Source: Azoarcus sp. (lineage in GTDB: Bacteria; Pseudomonadota; Gammaproteobacteria; Burkholderiales; Rhodocyclaceae). Taken from it: a stretch of 55,313 nt of DNA. This document shows positions 54,712 to 55,313 of the stretch, one piece after another. The DNA is taken from contig JAISCE010000052.1 of NCBI GenBank assembly GCA_031265765.1, positions 1 through 55,313 of the forward strand, read 5' to 3'. The position numbers were made by a program, and so were the translations under genes. The notes under the pieces are model-generated. The model was given only the letters and a program-made list of their open reading frames with translations, was not told the DNA's origin and searched no databases. Positions within the stretch are counted from its first letter, which is position 1; every line of letters starts with the position of its first letter.

Positions 54712-55091
54712 AGAAACAAGTTTTGTGTATTGCTGTTGCCTGCGGGATGCTGACAGGTTGTCTAGCTGTTGGATCGTCTGTCCGAGAAGACAAATTGACT
54801 CAGCGAACAGCATATGCTCTCGGATTGAATCCGGCAGATTTCACGATCAGCGACAAAACAAAGGATGGTATCAGGACTGACTATATCGTAACTACGACGA
54901 AGGGTGATCGGTACTGGTGTCATATCGAAGCAGGGGCAAGTTTTATGGGGCAAATGGTGGGGGACGCTATGTGCAATGAAGCGCCGGGCAATACTGGCGG
55001 CGCTGGAAGCAAAGGGAAAACCGGAAAAACCGGCGAAAAGCCCATTACGCGGCAATGCAACGAGCTTCTTCGTGCGGCCGGGCGGTGCTGA
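54708..55091 (+). CDS. Small lipoprotein, probably of a conjugation locus
   Basis: The 127-residue protein has a signal ending in the lipobox MLTGC (Cys18) and a short body with three further Cys. It starts with AGAGGAG upstream and overlaps the relic's stop by four bases (ATGA). I do not recognise a family. Its coupling to a TrbI/VirB10-like end suggests it was a conjugation-associated lipoprotein; it appears intact. The G-rich GNTGGAGSKGKTGKTGEK segment is probably disordered. Confidence 0.6.
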   Translation: MKKQVLCIAVACGMLTGCLAVGSSVREDKLTQRTAYALGLNPADFTISDKTKDGIRTDYIVTTTKGDRYWCHIEAGASFMGQMVGDAMCNEAPGNTGGAGSKGKTGKTGEKPITRQCNELLRAAGRC

Positions 55092-55140
55092 GCGAGGTGC
55101 GGGGATACGCGAGATTGCACGACAGTTGACTGTGTCTCAT
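55074..55140 (+). pseudogene. Trace of an IS21-like transposase (IstA) N-terminus
   Basis: A frame reads RGAGIREIARQLTVS, like the helix-turn-helix start of IstA (typically G-I-R-x-I-A-R-Q-L-G-V-S). It is bounded by unrelated sequence and has no other IstA feature. Only weak support. Confidence 0.3.
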
Positions 55141-55219
55141 GCTTGCGGAACGCGGCGGGGCGCTTCTCCGAGCGCGCCAGGGTCTATACAATGTACTCTG
55201 CCGCCAGCCCCGAGTTCGA

Positions 55220-55313
55220 GATGAACAAGCCCTTCCTGTCACCCAAATGCGACGTCATCTTTGTGCGACGTGAAGTCGCTTGTTTCATTGCTTCACCGCC
55301 TTGGCGGAAAGAA
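55220..55313 (+). pseudogene. Start of an Rpn/PD-(D/E)xK recombination-promoting nuclease, cut or frameshifted
   Basis: The frame opens MNKPFLSPKCDVIF, close to the N-terminal signature of Rpn/YhgA-type PDDEXK nucleases (LSPKNDVVFK). After Phe the match stops, either a frameshift or a rearrangement, and the sequence runs off the window. An in-frame ATG at 55190 could also be the start. Confidence 0.4.

Overview
The window is GC-rich, densely coded bacterial chromosome. A six-subunit Rnf complex followed by nth, a lipA-lipB-DUF493-dat-dac run, a rapZ / NusG-II / Gx-type membrane protein / gshA / gshB / apbE run, and the family types of GshA and GshB all point to a betaproteobacterium, probably near Rhodocyclales. 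This assignment rests on gene content and recalled gene orders, not on a search.

Layout. 1-1.6 kb is the edge of a prophage or genomic island: the C-terminus of a Bro-N antirepressor and a tyrosine integrase. It abuts a dead type I-F CRISPR locus at 1.6-2.1 kb: the C-terminal third of cas6f with its Trp codon turned into a stop, a leader-like AT-rich stretch and one degenerate repeat. 2.2-19 kb is housekeeping: an M48 lipoprotein peptidase, rnfABCDGE-nth, a DUF2167 protein, a CsgG/DUF4810/DUF799 lipoprotein trio, valS, gloB, a methyltransferase, rnhA and a WG-repeat lipoprotein. 19-20 kb is a small accessory patch: a membrane protein framed by integron-like core sites, an antitoxin and a truncated PIN toxin. 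20-34.8 kb returns to core functions: a lipopolysaccharide-kinase-like protein, an L,D-transpeptidase, mfd, lipA/lipB, dat, a D-Ala-D-Ala carboxypeptidase, rfbBDAC (dTDP-rhamnose) and manC (GDP-mannose).

The accessory core is 34.8-47.3 kb. A nuclease-like toxin and a DUF3396-type immunity gene, plus a truncated second immunity copy, sit between two 99-bp direct repeats made from the 3' end of manC. Next to them is a 2,924-residue autotransporter whose reading frame runs through 19 copies of a GCTT tetranucleotide just after the start codon, a classic phase-variation switch. A 116-residue orphan gene follows. It shares a roughly 39-bp 3' flank with a relic of the same toxin family found 22 kb away, behind mfd.

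47.3-54 kb is core again: tRNA-Val with a near-perfect sigma70 promoter, galE, rapZ, a NusG-II-domain protein, a Gx-type membrane protein, gshA, gshB and apbE. ApbE is the flavin transferase expected to load FMN onto RnfD and RnfG from the first cluster. The last 1.1 kb is a mobile-element graveyard: a VirB10/TrbI C-terminal relic behind a 14-C tract, a small lipoprotein, an IS21-like trace and the start of an Rpn-like nuclease.

The most notable signals are the repeat-bounded toxin/immunity module with its scattered relics, the phase-variable giant autotransporter, and the fossil type I-F CRISPR locus at the island boundary.
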